NCBI RefSeq assembly: GCF_904424705.1
Contig: NZ_CAJGBF010000012.1
Coordinates: forward strand, 62,001 to 126,000
From: Rossellomorea arthrocnemi
GTDB taxonomy: Bacteria > Bacillota > Bacilli > Bacillales > Bacillaceae_B
Direction of reading: 5' to 3'
Length of the DNA: 64,000 bases
Part shown: positions 52,549-59,750 of the stretch, piece by piece
Layout of the letters: each line of letters starts with the position of its first letter
Position numbering within the stretch: the first letter of the stretch is position 1
Made by a program: the position numbers and the translations under genes
Notes under the pieces: generated by a model
What the model was told of the DNA's origin: nothing
What the model saw: the letters and a program-made list of their open reading frames with translations, nothing else
Database searches by the model: none

Positions 52549-52654
52549 AATAGAACCCTTCTTTCACTTCCGTTTCCTTTAGTTTTTGAGAAGTGGAAGG
52601 ATTCATGTGTACTAAAAGTATCCAATATTCCAATCGGTAGTTACTGCCTAACGT

Positions 52655-53443
52655 TTAATTCTTTTGCAATTCCACTTCAAACAAATCGATAATTTCAAGG
52701 AATCTTTCAGCTTCTCTAAATGTGTGATCAGCCAGTAGAGGATGGATGTTGCTTTTAATCCTGCATTCTTCAATTAATTCTCTTGCGGTCTTCTTGAAGT
52801 CACGTAATGACACCACCGATACTTTGTTTTGATTTAAAAATTGATTCAGCATCGGTTTTGTTTCCGATTGTGGACGCATGGAATCTAAATCAATTGCTTG
52901 GAAAACCAGTTGATCGAAATCATGACTGAACTCTCTTGCTTGTTCTACTAACTTTCGTTCTGAGGGATCCAATAAATGCCCAATAAACTTTGCATGATCG
53001 GCCATGATTCTGAGGAAAAATACATTTTCTTGAATAATGGAATCCTCTTCAGGTACAAGTTTCCCTTCATTCAGTTCCTGAAGGCGTTTGGCAAAGAATG
53101 CCGCTTCTCTGCTAATATGATCCACCAATAATGGAAAATTATTAGAGCGTATTTCGCATCGTAAAGTCAAACCTAACACCTTCCGCTTATAATTCCAAAT
53201 CGCAGCAGCCGCTTGATACACTTCGCTGTTAAATGCCTGGATTTGACGTATATCTGTGTTAACAGAGTATTTATTCAGTTTCTCTTCAATTCTTTCGAAA
53301 AGCGTAATGAACTGGTTTGCTTCTTCAATTAATTGCTTCTGTTCATACGTAAACCCCAAGCTCAGAAACAACGCATGCTCCTTCATAATTCTCGACCAGA
53401 ATTGAATTTCATCTAAAGATCGAGCCACAATCGGATTTGCCAT
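52655..53443 (-). CDS. DUF2935 protein
   Basis: 262 residues, all-helical, soluble. Two similar halves each carry the pattern EIQFWSRIMKEHALFL.....L...E and (V/F)FLRIMADHAKFIGHLL, and the repeated HISREAAFF / HTFREAERF words with His and Glu suggest a four-helix di-metal site, as proposed for this family. Function unknown. ATG 53443 has GGAGGGGG upstream. Confidence 0.78.
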   Translation of the reverse strand: MANPIVARSLDEIQFWSRIMKEHALFLSLGFTYEQKQLIEEANQFITLFERIEEKLNKYSVNTDIRQIQAFNSEVYQAAAAIWNYKRKVLGLTLRCEIRSNNFPLLVDHISREAAFFAKRLQELNEGKLVPEEDSIIQENVFFLRIMADHAKFIGHLLDPSERKLVEQAREFSHDFDQLVFQAIDLDSMRPQSETKPMLNQFLNQNKVSVVSLRDFKKTARELIEECRIKSNIHPLLADHTFREAERFLEIIDLFEVELQKN

Positions 53444-53640
53444 ATATTCTTCCCCCTCCACTCTCACTCTTCTCCCTCATACTTATGTAGATGTATATAA
53501 GATATTACTTTAAAAATCGTGTAACCATATAAAAGGAAAAAGCAAAAAGACTCCTTCTTTTGTACAAAAAGGAATCTTCAAGAGTGGCTGACTGATGAGT
53601 TTAAATGACTATATATCTTTTATCAAAATAAGGCGAATAT

Positions 53641-53706
53641 CTCAGGTCAACCTGATATGTCACCTTCCGCCGAGTCAGGTACGTCCCGTTATTAGGTCCG
53701 TCCCTC
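53641..53706. repeat. Direct copies of the AGGTCCGTCCCTC repeat
   Basis: AGGTACGTCCCG (53677-53688) and AGGTCCGTCCCTC (53694-53706) lie in tandem, the second directly at the stop codon of the DUF4825 lipoprotein gene. A small perfect hairpin TCAGGT-CA-ACCTGA is at 53642-53655. Unlike the pair at 51.7 kb these copies are in direct orientation. Confidence 0.65.
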
Positions 53707-54275
53707 TACTCAAAAAACGTTTGATACTTCGTCGCCATTTCAGTTAGTTTCCCTTCATGTTCTTCGATGAAGGCGGAGACGGTTTTTTTATCCCAGATGT
53801 CTTTCTCTTTTGGAAAGTCGCTGAATTCTTTGGACAAACCTGCGACCATTTTATCCCTGGAAACGGATACCATGGATTCATCGACAGTGAAGTGGTATTC
53901 CTTCGCATTGGGCACAAGGAGCGTCAAATAGATGGCATTGTAGTAAAAGTTCTTACGGTTAACGTTGGTGCCGTCGAACCAGTATTCATTCACATCGCTT
54001 TCAGACAGCTTTCCTTTCTCAAAGCCATATGTAACCTTCACCATTTCGCCGGAAAGATCGATTTCCTTGATCGTTTCACCACCGGGCAGTTCCTGCAGGA
54101 TCGCCTGTACTTTCGAGTTATCTCCTACATAGGTTCCGCTACTTTCCTTTAATGTATCCACACTAACATCCTCGATGGAGGTGATATCCGCTTCTTTTTC
54201 AGGATTCGCGGCACAACCGGTCAAAAAAACCATCAAGGTAAGAATCAACATGCCGAATAATTTATTGAAAATCAT
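53706..54275 (-). CDS. DUF4825 lipoprotein
   Basis: 189 residues. The signal peptide ends in lipobox LTGC (Cys21). The domain begins YVGDNSKVQAILQELPGGE and continues with VKVTYGFEKG, the DUF4825 pattern seen in Bacillus lipoproteins and in anti-sigma-like or BlaR-type proteins. Function unknown. The gene stands alone. Confidence 0.75.
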   Translation of the reverse strand: MIFNKLFGMLILTLMVFLTGCAANPEKEADITSIEDVSVDTLKESSGTYVGDNSKVQAILQELPGGETIKEIDLSGEMVKVTYGFEKGKLSESDVNEYWFDGTNVNRKNFYYNAIYLTLLVPNAKEYHFTVDESMVSVSRDKMVAGLSKEFSDFPKEKDIWDKKTVSAFIEEHEGKLTEMATKYQTFFE

Positions 54276-54364
54276 ACTAGCCCTCCAACTTCTGTTTGTA
54301 TGACATACGATTAAACGCCCTGTAAAGTTTCATTTCTTCACCTATATTAACATAATTACCCATC

Positions 54365-54400
54365 AAAAAAACCACCCCGCAACCCGTACGAGGTGGTACC
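54365..54400 (-). terminator. Terminator of the fumarase gene
   Basis: On the minus strand ACCACC-T-CG pairs with CG-G-GGTGGT around an eight- to nine-base loop and is followed by seven T residues, directly after the fumarase stop. Confidence 0.85.
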
Positions 54401-54406
54401 TTCTTC

Positions 54407-55963
54407 TTATATAAAAACTTTCTCCTTGAACTGCGCCAGCTTTTCCAAAGAGGATTTGTCGACTTCTTCATGAAGACTGTTTCCGTGTGAATCCATCGTC
54501 ACAACGGCGGTGAATCCTTCCACATTCAAATGCCACATCGCTTCCGGAATACCGAACTGCATTAAATCAACACCATCTACACCCTTAATACAATCTGCGT
54601 AGTACTGAGCGGCTCCACCGATGGCATTCAGATACACTCCGCCATGATCCTTTAAAGCAGCAAGGGTTTTCGGCCCCATTCCACCTTTCCCGATAACAGC
54701 ACGGATGCCAAAGCGTTTCATAATGTCCCCCTGATAAGGTTCCTCACGGATAGATGTCGTCGGGCCTGCTGCTTTCACATGCCAGTTCCCTTCATCATCT
54801 TTCAGCATGACCGGTCCGCAGTGGTAAATGATTTGACCGTCAAGATTAACCGGTGCATCGTTTTCACTCAGGTGTTTATGGATCGCATCACGTCCTGTGT
54901 ACATGCGGCCATTGATGTGGACGACGTCTCCCACTTTCAGTTCACGGATTTTCTCTTCTGTGATCGGGGCTTCAAGTACCACAACATTCGGCTGCTCCCC
55001 TGAAGAAGCAGCTGCCGTTTCAAGCTCGGCTTCCGATCCTTGTGTGAGGTCGATTTTATCGCCTTCCTGATAAAACCACTCGTCGACACCGCCTGTTGCT
55101 GCGTCAAGCTTCACTCCTAAACGGCGGAACGCCCAGCAGTTATATGCAACGGATACGAAGAAGCTTGCAGGGATACGGTTCATGACGCCAACTTTACATC
55201 CCAGAAGCGTTGTTTCCCCGCCAAATCCCATGGTACCAATGCCGAGCTCATTCGCATTGTCCATCACATACTCTTCCAACTTACGAAGGTCGTCATTCGC
55301 ATTCACGTCATCAACAGAACGGAATAATTGTTCTTTGGCAAGATCATAACCAGAAGAACGATCTCCCCCGATTCCAACTCCGATGAACCCTGCGCTGCAG
55401 CCTTGTCCCTGAGCCTGATACACTGAATGCATCACACATTTACGGATCCCATCCAGGTCACGTCCGGCACGCCCAAGCCCTTCAAGCTCACATGGAAGGC
55501 TATATTGAATGTTTTTATTTTCACAACCGCCGCCTTTTAAGATCAGGCGCGCATCGATATAATCCTTTTCCCACTGCTCAAACTTGATGACAGGCGTCCC
55601 AAGACCAAGATTGTCCCCTGAATTCGCCCCAGTAAGAGAATCTACAGAGTTTGGCCGAAGCTTCCCGTCCTTTGTCGCCTGTACCATGGCTGCATAGATT
55701 GCTTCCTTAATCTCAAGCTGATTCACGCCGATGGGGGTTTTTATTTTAAAAGTAGGAAGACCTGTATCCTGACAAATCGGTGATACATTGTCGTCCGCCA
55801 TCTTAACGTTATTTGAAATCGTGTCCAGGCTCATCGCCGCACGGGTTCCTGCATTTTCACGTGCTTTCGCCGAGCGTATTGCACGCCGCACGTCCTTTGG
55901 CAGATTCGTGGACGTTTCCACAATCAAATCGTACATACTTTGCTGTAATGTCTCTTTATTCAT
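54407..55963 (-). CDS. Class I fumarate hydratase (iron-sulfur)
   Basis: 518 residues with the alpha part (about 1-285: NVSPICQDTGLPTFKI, GGGCENKNIQYSLPCELEG, GQGCSAGFIGVGIGGDRSSGYDLAKEQL) fused to the beta part (about 300-518: VGDVVHINGRMYTGRDAIHKHL, GPTTSIREEPYQGDIM, RAVIGKGGMG). The three cluster cysteines are plausibly those in ICQDTG, GGGCENK and the second GCxxG segments. It converts fumarate to malate and is oxygen-sensitive; malate is next oxidised by Mqo (25 kb). Single gene with terminator. Confidence 0.92.
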   Translation of the reverse strand: MNKETLQQSMYDLIVETSTNLPKDVRRAIRSAKARENAGTRAAMSLDTISNNVKMADDNVSPICQDTGLPTFKIKTPIGVNQLEIKEAIYAAMVQATKDGKLRPNSVDSLTGANSGDNLGLGTPVIKFEQWEKDYIDARLILKGGGCENKNIQYSLPCELEGLGRAGRDLDGIRKCVMHSVYQAQGQGCSAGFIGVGIGGDRSSGYDLAKEQLFRSVDDVNANDDLRKLEEYVMDNANELGIGTMGFGGETTLLGCKVGVMNRIPASFFVSVAYNCWAFRRLGVKLDAATGGVDEWFYQEGDKIDLTQGSEAELETAAASSGEQPNVVVLEAPITEEKIRELKVGDVVHINGRMYTGRDAIHKHLSENDAPVNLDGQIIYHCGPVMLKDDEGNWHVKAAGPTTSIREEPYQGDIMKRFGIRAVIGKGGMGPKTLAALKDHGGVYLNAIGGAAQYYADCIKGVDGVDLMQFGIPEAMWHLNVEGFTAVVTMDSHGNSLHEEVDKSSLEKLAQFKEKVFI

Positions 55964-56045
55964 CGTTCTCCCCCTCTAAAGATCTCAAACAGTCTCAATT
56001 TTCATTCATTATTATACTCCTATAAGAATGAGATTGAAAGGGATT

Positions 56046-56492
56046 TCACAATGGAATTTCCTTCTCGAAATAACAGGAAACCCCGTCTTCATTTATCAAG
56101 ATGAACCCGTTATTTTTATAAAAATGGATGGCGTCCGCCCACAGTTTGTTCGTTTCGAGGAAGAGTCTCTGTACCCCAAGGGTATGTGCTTTTGCCTCAA
56201 GATGTTTTAGCATGATGCATCCCAGTCCGCGCTTTCTAAAGGGAGATAGCACTGACATCCGGACGATTTGATACGTATCCTCTGATTCTTTTCGAATCGC
56301 TCCGGTACAGATGATGTCTTCATTCTCTTTTCCTACAAAAAAATGATGTGCCGTTCCGTCATATTCCACGGAAATGTCATGGATATCAGGATTCAAGGAA
56401 TGATCGATAAATCCGAATCGTTCCAGGAATCCAGATAAAATCACATTCTTCGCCTGCTCGCTTTGGTGTTTTTTAATAGGTGTAATAATCAC
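56046..56492 (-). CDS. GNAT family N-acetyltransferase
   Basis: 148 residues. The acetyl-CoA loop is seen in MSVLSPFRKRGLGCIMLKHLEAKA (Arg/Gln-x-x-Gly-x-Gly/Ala form) and the C-terminal NKLWADAIHFYKNNGFI completes motif B. Substrate unknown. Soluble, single gene. Confidence 0.87.
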   Translation of the reverse strand: MIITPIKKHQSEQAKNVILSGFLERFGFIDHSLNPDIHDISVEYDGTAHHFFVGKENEDIICTGAIRKESEDTYQIVRMSVLSPFRKRGLGCIMLKHLEAKAHTLGVQRLFLETNKLWADAIHFYKNNGFILINEDGVSCYFEKEIPL

Positions 56493-56600
56493 GCGGTGTC
56501 TCTCCTTTAATAGAACGTTTTGTATTAAAGTTAGACATTATTGTGGAGAAATCCTGCTTGTGCATTCTTGTCCTTTAAGATGCATAGGATGGAAATGGGG

Positions 56601-56710
56601 TTATCGCCCGTTGTGGGGAATGATCAACCGAAGTTTCAATTTATTGACCGTTCTTTCAACCTAGCGACCAAAATTACCCATATATCGACGATTCTACATA
56701 ACACGACACA
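56601..56710. repeat. Intergenic array, CGACC-like word with 20-bp period
   Basis: The words TTATCGCCCG (56601), TGATCAACCG (56621), TTATTGACCG (56641), CTAGCGACCA (56661), TATATCGACG (56681) and ACACGACACA (56701) begin exactly 20 bp apart. The core CGACC is conserved with one or two changes and drifts one to two bases in the last units; the other ten bases of each unit are not. It fills the space between the GNAT and SE1561 genes. Confidence 0.65.
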
Positions 56711-56736
56711 TTCCGCCAACCATACCATAGACGTCA

Positions 56737-56749
56737 AGGTCCGTCCCTC
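56737..56749. repeat. AGGTCCGTCCCTC repeat, single copy
   Basis: One complete copy next to the SE1561 terminator. Confidence 0.7.
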
Positions 56750-56789
56750 AAAAAAATAAGAGCCCATCCAGGACTCCTACTCGCTCTTC
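56750..56789 (-). terminator. Terminator of the SE1561 gene
   Basis: On the minus strand AAGAGC (in the last codons) pairs with GCTCTT around a long loop containing GAGTCCTGGA and is followed by A then seven T residues. Confidence 0.55.
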
Positions 56790-56959
56790 TTAAATTGTTC
56801 GCATTTCACTTCTATGTCATCGATCATGACAATCAGGCGATCGATATCGTCAATGTCCGCTTGTTCCGGGTCGATTGAGTCCAGTACGTCGACGAACAGG
56901 TTCAGTCGTTGTTTTAAATAGCTCACTTGTGAGTCTTTATCATTGATAGCTTTACCCAA
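56777..56959 (-). CDS. SE1561 family protein
   Basis: 60 residues, acidic, helical. DKDSQVSYLKQRLNLFVDVLDSIDPEQADIDDIDRLIVMIDDIE is the complete pattern of this small Bacillales family. Function unknown. It is divergent from yfkAB, as expected for this neighbourhood. Confidence 0.8.
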   Translation of the reverse strand: MGKAINDKDSQVSYLKQRLNLFVDVLDSIDPEQADIDDIDRLIVMIDDIEVKCEQFKKSE

Positions 56960-57010
56960 GAGTTCTCTCTCCTTTCAATACGTTTACTATGGTAACCAAT
57001 AACTTTCCGA

Positions 57011-57039
57011 TTGACAAGGGCTGACCCTTTCTCAATAAT
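57011..57039 (+). promoter_or_regulatory. Promoter of yfkAB
   Basis: TTGACA (57011-57016), 17 bp, AATAAT (57034-57039). The spacer contains the short dyad AAGGG-CTGA-CCCTT (57017-57030), which could bind a regulator. Confidence 0.6.
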
Positions 57040-57076
57040 GGATAGATGACCTACTCATAAAGGAGCTTTTACAAAA

Positions 57077-58204
57077 ATGAAAACTGAAATTCTCTCCAAG
57101 AAAATGTCGATTGATCATGATCCTTGGGAGGCTTACTTAGATGTGGATGAACACGGGGATATTACGCTTTCCAATATCGAATTCACCACGACTACACTCT
57201 GCAATATGAGATGTGAGCACTGTGCCGTCGGATACACTCTGTCACCGAAGGATCCGAGTGCCCTGCCTATTGAACTGATCCTGCAGAAGCTCGATGACAT
57301 CCAATCGCTTCGTTCTCTTAGTATTACCGGCGGAGAGCCGATGATGTCAAAGAAATCCGTTGAAAATTATGTATTGCCCTTACTTAAGTATGCACATTCC
57401 AGAGGCGTACATACCCAGATCAACTCGAACCTGACCCTGGATCTCGATCGCTATTTATTGATCGCTCCGTACCTCGATGTCCTGCATATCTCACATAACT
57501 GGGGAACGATCGACGAATTCATTGATGTCGGTTTTGCCAATATGGAGCGGAAACCAACGAGGGAGCAGCGTCGGAAGCTGTTTGACCGCATGATTGAAAA
57601 CAGCCGTGCCCTTTCAGAACGGGGTGTACTTGTATCAGCCGAAACCATGTTAAATAAAAATACTCTGCCGTACCTCGAGAAAATCCATCATCAGGTTGTC
57701 GATGAAATGAAGTGCGGTCGTCACGAAATTCATCCAATGTACCCTTCTGACTTCGCTTCAAGCCTCGAGACTCTCTCATTAGAAGAAACGCGTGAAGCGA
57801 TCCGGGATATTTTAGCATTCCGTGATAAGAATGTGTGGATGTTATTCGGGACTCTGCCTTTCTATCCATGCAGTTCTTCACAAGAAGATCTCGATTTATT
57901 GAAGGAACTTTACTCGGCTAAAAATGTGAGCGTGAGAAATGATCCGGACGGCCGTTCCCGTCTGAACGTAAACATCTTTACAGGAGATGTCATCGTCACG
58001 GACTTCGGTGATACGCCGCCACTCGGAAATATCACCAACGATACACTGCCTGACATTTTTGAAAAGTGGAAAGAGCAGCCTCTCGCGAAAGAATTGAACT
58101 GCCACTGTCCAATGGCCCGCTGTCTCGGACCGAATGTACTCGTGAAGTCAATGTACTATCAGGATGTAGACTTTTCGAAGAGAGAAGCGAAGATTTCTCG
58201 TTAA
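57077..58204 (+). CDS. yfkAB: YfkAB radical SAM protein
   Basis: 375 residues. The radical SAM cluster motif is CNMRCEHC (C42, C46, C49), followed by SITGGEPMM (the GGE motif). C-terminal cysteines (PCSSS, NCHCPMARC) may hold a second cluster or bind substrate, as in SPASM-type proteins. In some Bacillus the gene is split into yfkA and yfkB; here it is one frame. The reaction is unknown. A terminator follows. Confidence 0.9.
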   Translation: MKTEILSKKMSIDHDPWEAYLDVDEHGDITLSNIEFTTTTLCNMRCEHCAVGYTLSPKDPSALPIELILQKLDDIQSLRSLSITGGEPMMSKKSVENYVLPLLKYAHSRGVHTQINSNLTLDLDRYLLIAPYLDVLHISHNWGTIDEFIDVGFANMERKPTREQRRKLFDRMIENSRALSERGVLVSAETMLNKNTLPYLEKIHHQVVDEMKCGRHEIHPMYPSDFASSLETLSLEETREAIRDILAFRDKNVWMLFGTLPFYPCSSSQEDLDLLKELYSAKNVSVRNDPDGRSRLNVNIFTGDVIVTDFGDTPPLGNITNDTLPDIFEKWKEQPLAKELNCHCPMARCLGPNVLVKSMYYQDVDFSKREAKISR

Positions 58205-58212
58205 AGAAAGAG

Positions 58213-58246
58213 AAGGCTCAAATCTGTTGTGGATTTGGGCTTTTTG
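58213..58246 (+). terminator. Terminator of yfkAB
   Basis: AAGGCTCAAATC pairs with GGATTTGGGCTT (one G-T) around a six-base loop, followed by five T residues. Confidence 0.8.
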
Positions 58247-58355
58247 CATTCGGACCCTACATAGTTAACCTTTGTTTGTGTGCCACTCAATAAGAAGGAT
58301 TTGTTGTGCCAAATTGTGAATATCCAGAAGGAACACTTCAAAATGTCCATTCCGG

Positions 58356-58367
58356 GGTCCGTCCCTC
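58356..58367. repeat. GGTCCGTCCCTC repeat, single copy
   Basis: Copy of the dispersed word, first base of the 13-mer changed, between yfkAB and the 57-aa gene. Confidence 0.6.
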
Positions 58368-58377
58368 CTGCTGGATT

Positions 58378-58415
58378 CAAAAAAAGCACAACGGATATTT
58401 TTCCGTTGTGCTTTT
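58378..58415 (-). terminator. Terminator of the 57-aa membrane protein gene
   Basis: On the minus strand AAAGCACAACGG pairs perfectly with CCGTTGTGCTTT around an eight-base loop and ends in seven T residues, at the stop codon of the small gene. Confidence 0.92.
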
Positions 58416-58587
58416 ATCCTATGGGTTTGCGGTCTTTTTTGGTGGTGATTTTTTCGATTGTCGGATCCATGAAGTTGTAATTCTGTTGTTTACTTTGTGC
58501 ATAGATCTTGGCTCTTCTGGCTCCAAACCATACTCGCAGTGTAATGAAAGCCACGAGCAGGCTTCCAAAGATTAATAAATACTCCAT
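58414..58587 (-). CDS. 57-aa single-pass membrane protein
   Basis: A short gene with ATG 58587 behind GGAGAGG (five-base spacer) and TAA at 58414, followed by a perfect terminator. The product has one N-terminal helix (MEYLLIFGSLLVAFITLRVWFG) and a basic, polar tail (ARRAKIYAQSKQQNYNFMDPTIEKITTKKDRKPIG). No family is recognised. It occupies the yfkC-like position between yfkAB and yfkD but is far too short to be that mechanosensitive channel. Confidence 0.7.
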   Translation of the reverse strand: MEYLLIFGSLLVAFITLRVWFGARRAKIYAQSKQQNYNFMDPTIEKITTKKDRKPIG

Positions 58588-58693
58588 CAATACCTCTCCT
58601 TTTTTTCTGAATATTCTAATTACTATAACATATTCATGAACATAATAAAAGAGTGAAATTAGGTTTTACCCGGTTTCACTCTTCATTAAACAT

Positions 58694-59530
58694 TTATCTT
58701 GGAGATTCACTTGCCATGAACCCGAAGTGGACATGATCCTGAACCGGTATCCAGGCTCCGACTCCTTGAGAAGTAACGTTTTTGACGACGATAGAACGTT
58801 TAGTTCCTTTCATGACGAGGAATACTTCCCCATAGGTCACTTTTCCTTTTTCGTTGATAGCTGGTGCATATGCATAAAGGTAACCAAGTCGTTTAGGGGA
58901 AATGTTGTAAACCTGGTCCTTCTTAGTCCCTGCCCCTACGATCGTTTGGAATGCAAGTGGCAGCTTGGATTTATCCATGGCTTTGATGAGCATCATTTTT
59001 TCCACATCATCTGCATGGGGAACCTTTGCCGTAAGTCCACCCTTCACAACCTTCTGTGCTTCCTGTACATAATGAATTTGATAATTGGATTTTCCCCCGC
59101 GGTTATCGAAGTAATTGGTGTTGACCTTTTGATACTCCCAGTTCGGTGAAGTTTCCGTTGATGCATAGTTCAGGGGCCATTCCCCGAGATAGATGGTTGC
59201 ACGAAGTCCGATTGTCGGTGCTTTATTAACAGTGGACTCGTTCAGTATCCGGATCAGATTCGGGTTTTCGATTCTCACATTGGAAGTTTCAATCAGTTCC
59301 TGACTCCATTCGCTCGGTTGCAGATACGGCTGATCCTGCGTGGAGTTGGGATACGTATTCTCCTTGGCGATATTCAATACGGAGTTCGGGATTTTCACCG
59401 TCGTATCCGCTTTCGGAGCTTTCTCCGTTTGTGGTTTACTTTCTTTTTTCGGATTATTTTCAGCGTGAATCCCTGTGGTTGCAACAAAGAATGCAAGAAT
59501 GACCATAAGAGCAGTGCGCATAAGTTTCAT
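58694..59530 (-). CDS. yfkD: YfkD family exported protein
   Basis: 278 residues. Signal peptide (about 1-24, ending IHAEN), then a Lys/Pro-rich linker and the YfkD domain: IPNSVLNIAKENTYPNSTQ, LNESTVNKAPTIGLRATIYLGEWPLNY and VTSQGVGAWIPVQDHVHFGF. Function unknown; conserved in spore-forming Bacillaceae. ATG 59530 follows AAGGAG by eight bases. In B. subtilis yfkD is next to yfkE (chaA); here an 822-aa gene lies between them. Confidence 0.88.
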   Translation of the reverse strand: MKLMRTALMVILAFFVATTGIHAENNPKKESKPQTEKAPKADTTVKIPNSVLNIAKENTYPNSTQDQPYLQPSEWSQELIETSNVRIENPNLIRILNESTVNKAPTIGLRATIYLGEWPLNYASTETSPNWEYQKVNTNYFDNRGGKSNYQIHYVQEAQKVVKGGLTAKVPHADDVEKMMLIKAMDKSKLPLAFQTIVGAGTKKDQVYNISPKRLGYLYAYAPAINEKGKVTYGEVFLVMKGTKRSIVVKNVTSQGVGAWIPVQDHVHFGFMASESPR

Positions 59531-59707
59531 GAATTTGACTCCTTTCAAGCTTTTAAGGGTTTGCCGTTAGTTTTTCCTAGAAGATTTAGCTTATCCCAAA
59601 AAGTTTATTCGAAGAATATTAGGATTTTCATGCTGACAATGACGAGGAAGCGACCGAACTTTATCTACAAAGCACATTGGGGTTTTCGATCATTCCAGAA
59701 TTCCCTG

Positions 59708-59750
59708 AAAAAAGCCATGAAATCCGTTTTAGGATTTCATGGCTTTTCTT
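59708..59750 (-). terminator. Terminator of the alternating-domain protein gene
   Basis: On the minus strand AAAAGCCATGAAATCC pairs perfectly with GGATTTCATGGCTTTT around a six-base loop and ends in T6. Confidence 0.93.

Noticed and set aside
52549-52654. Sigma-G promoter for the pdaA-like gene
   Set aside because: TGAATC-N17-AACTAA is only a poor match to the sigma-G consensus; not claimed.
54365-54410. T-box-like GGTGGTACC word near the fumarase terminator
   Set aside because: It is part of the terminator stem downstream of fumarase; there is no specifier region and no amino acid gene after it.
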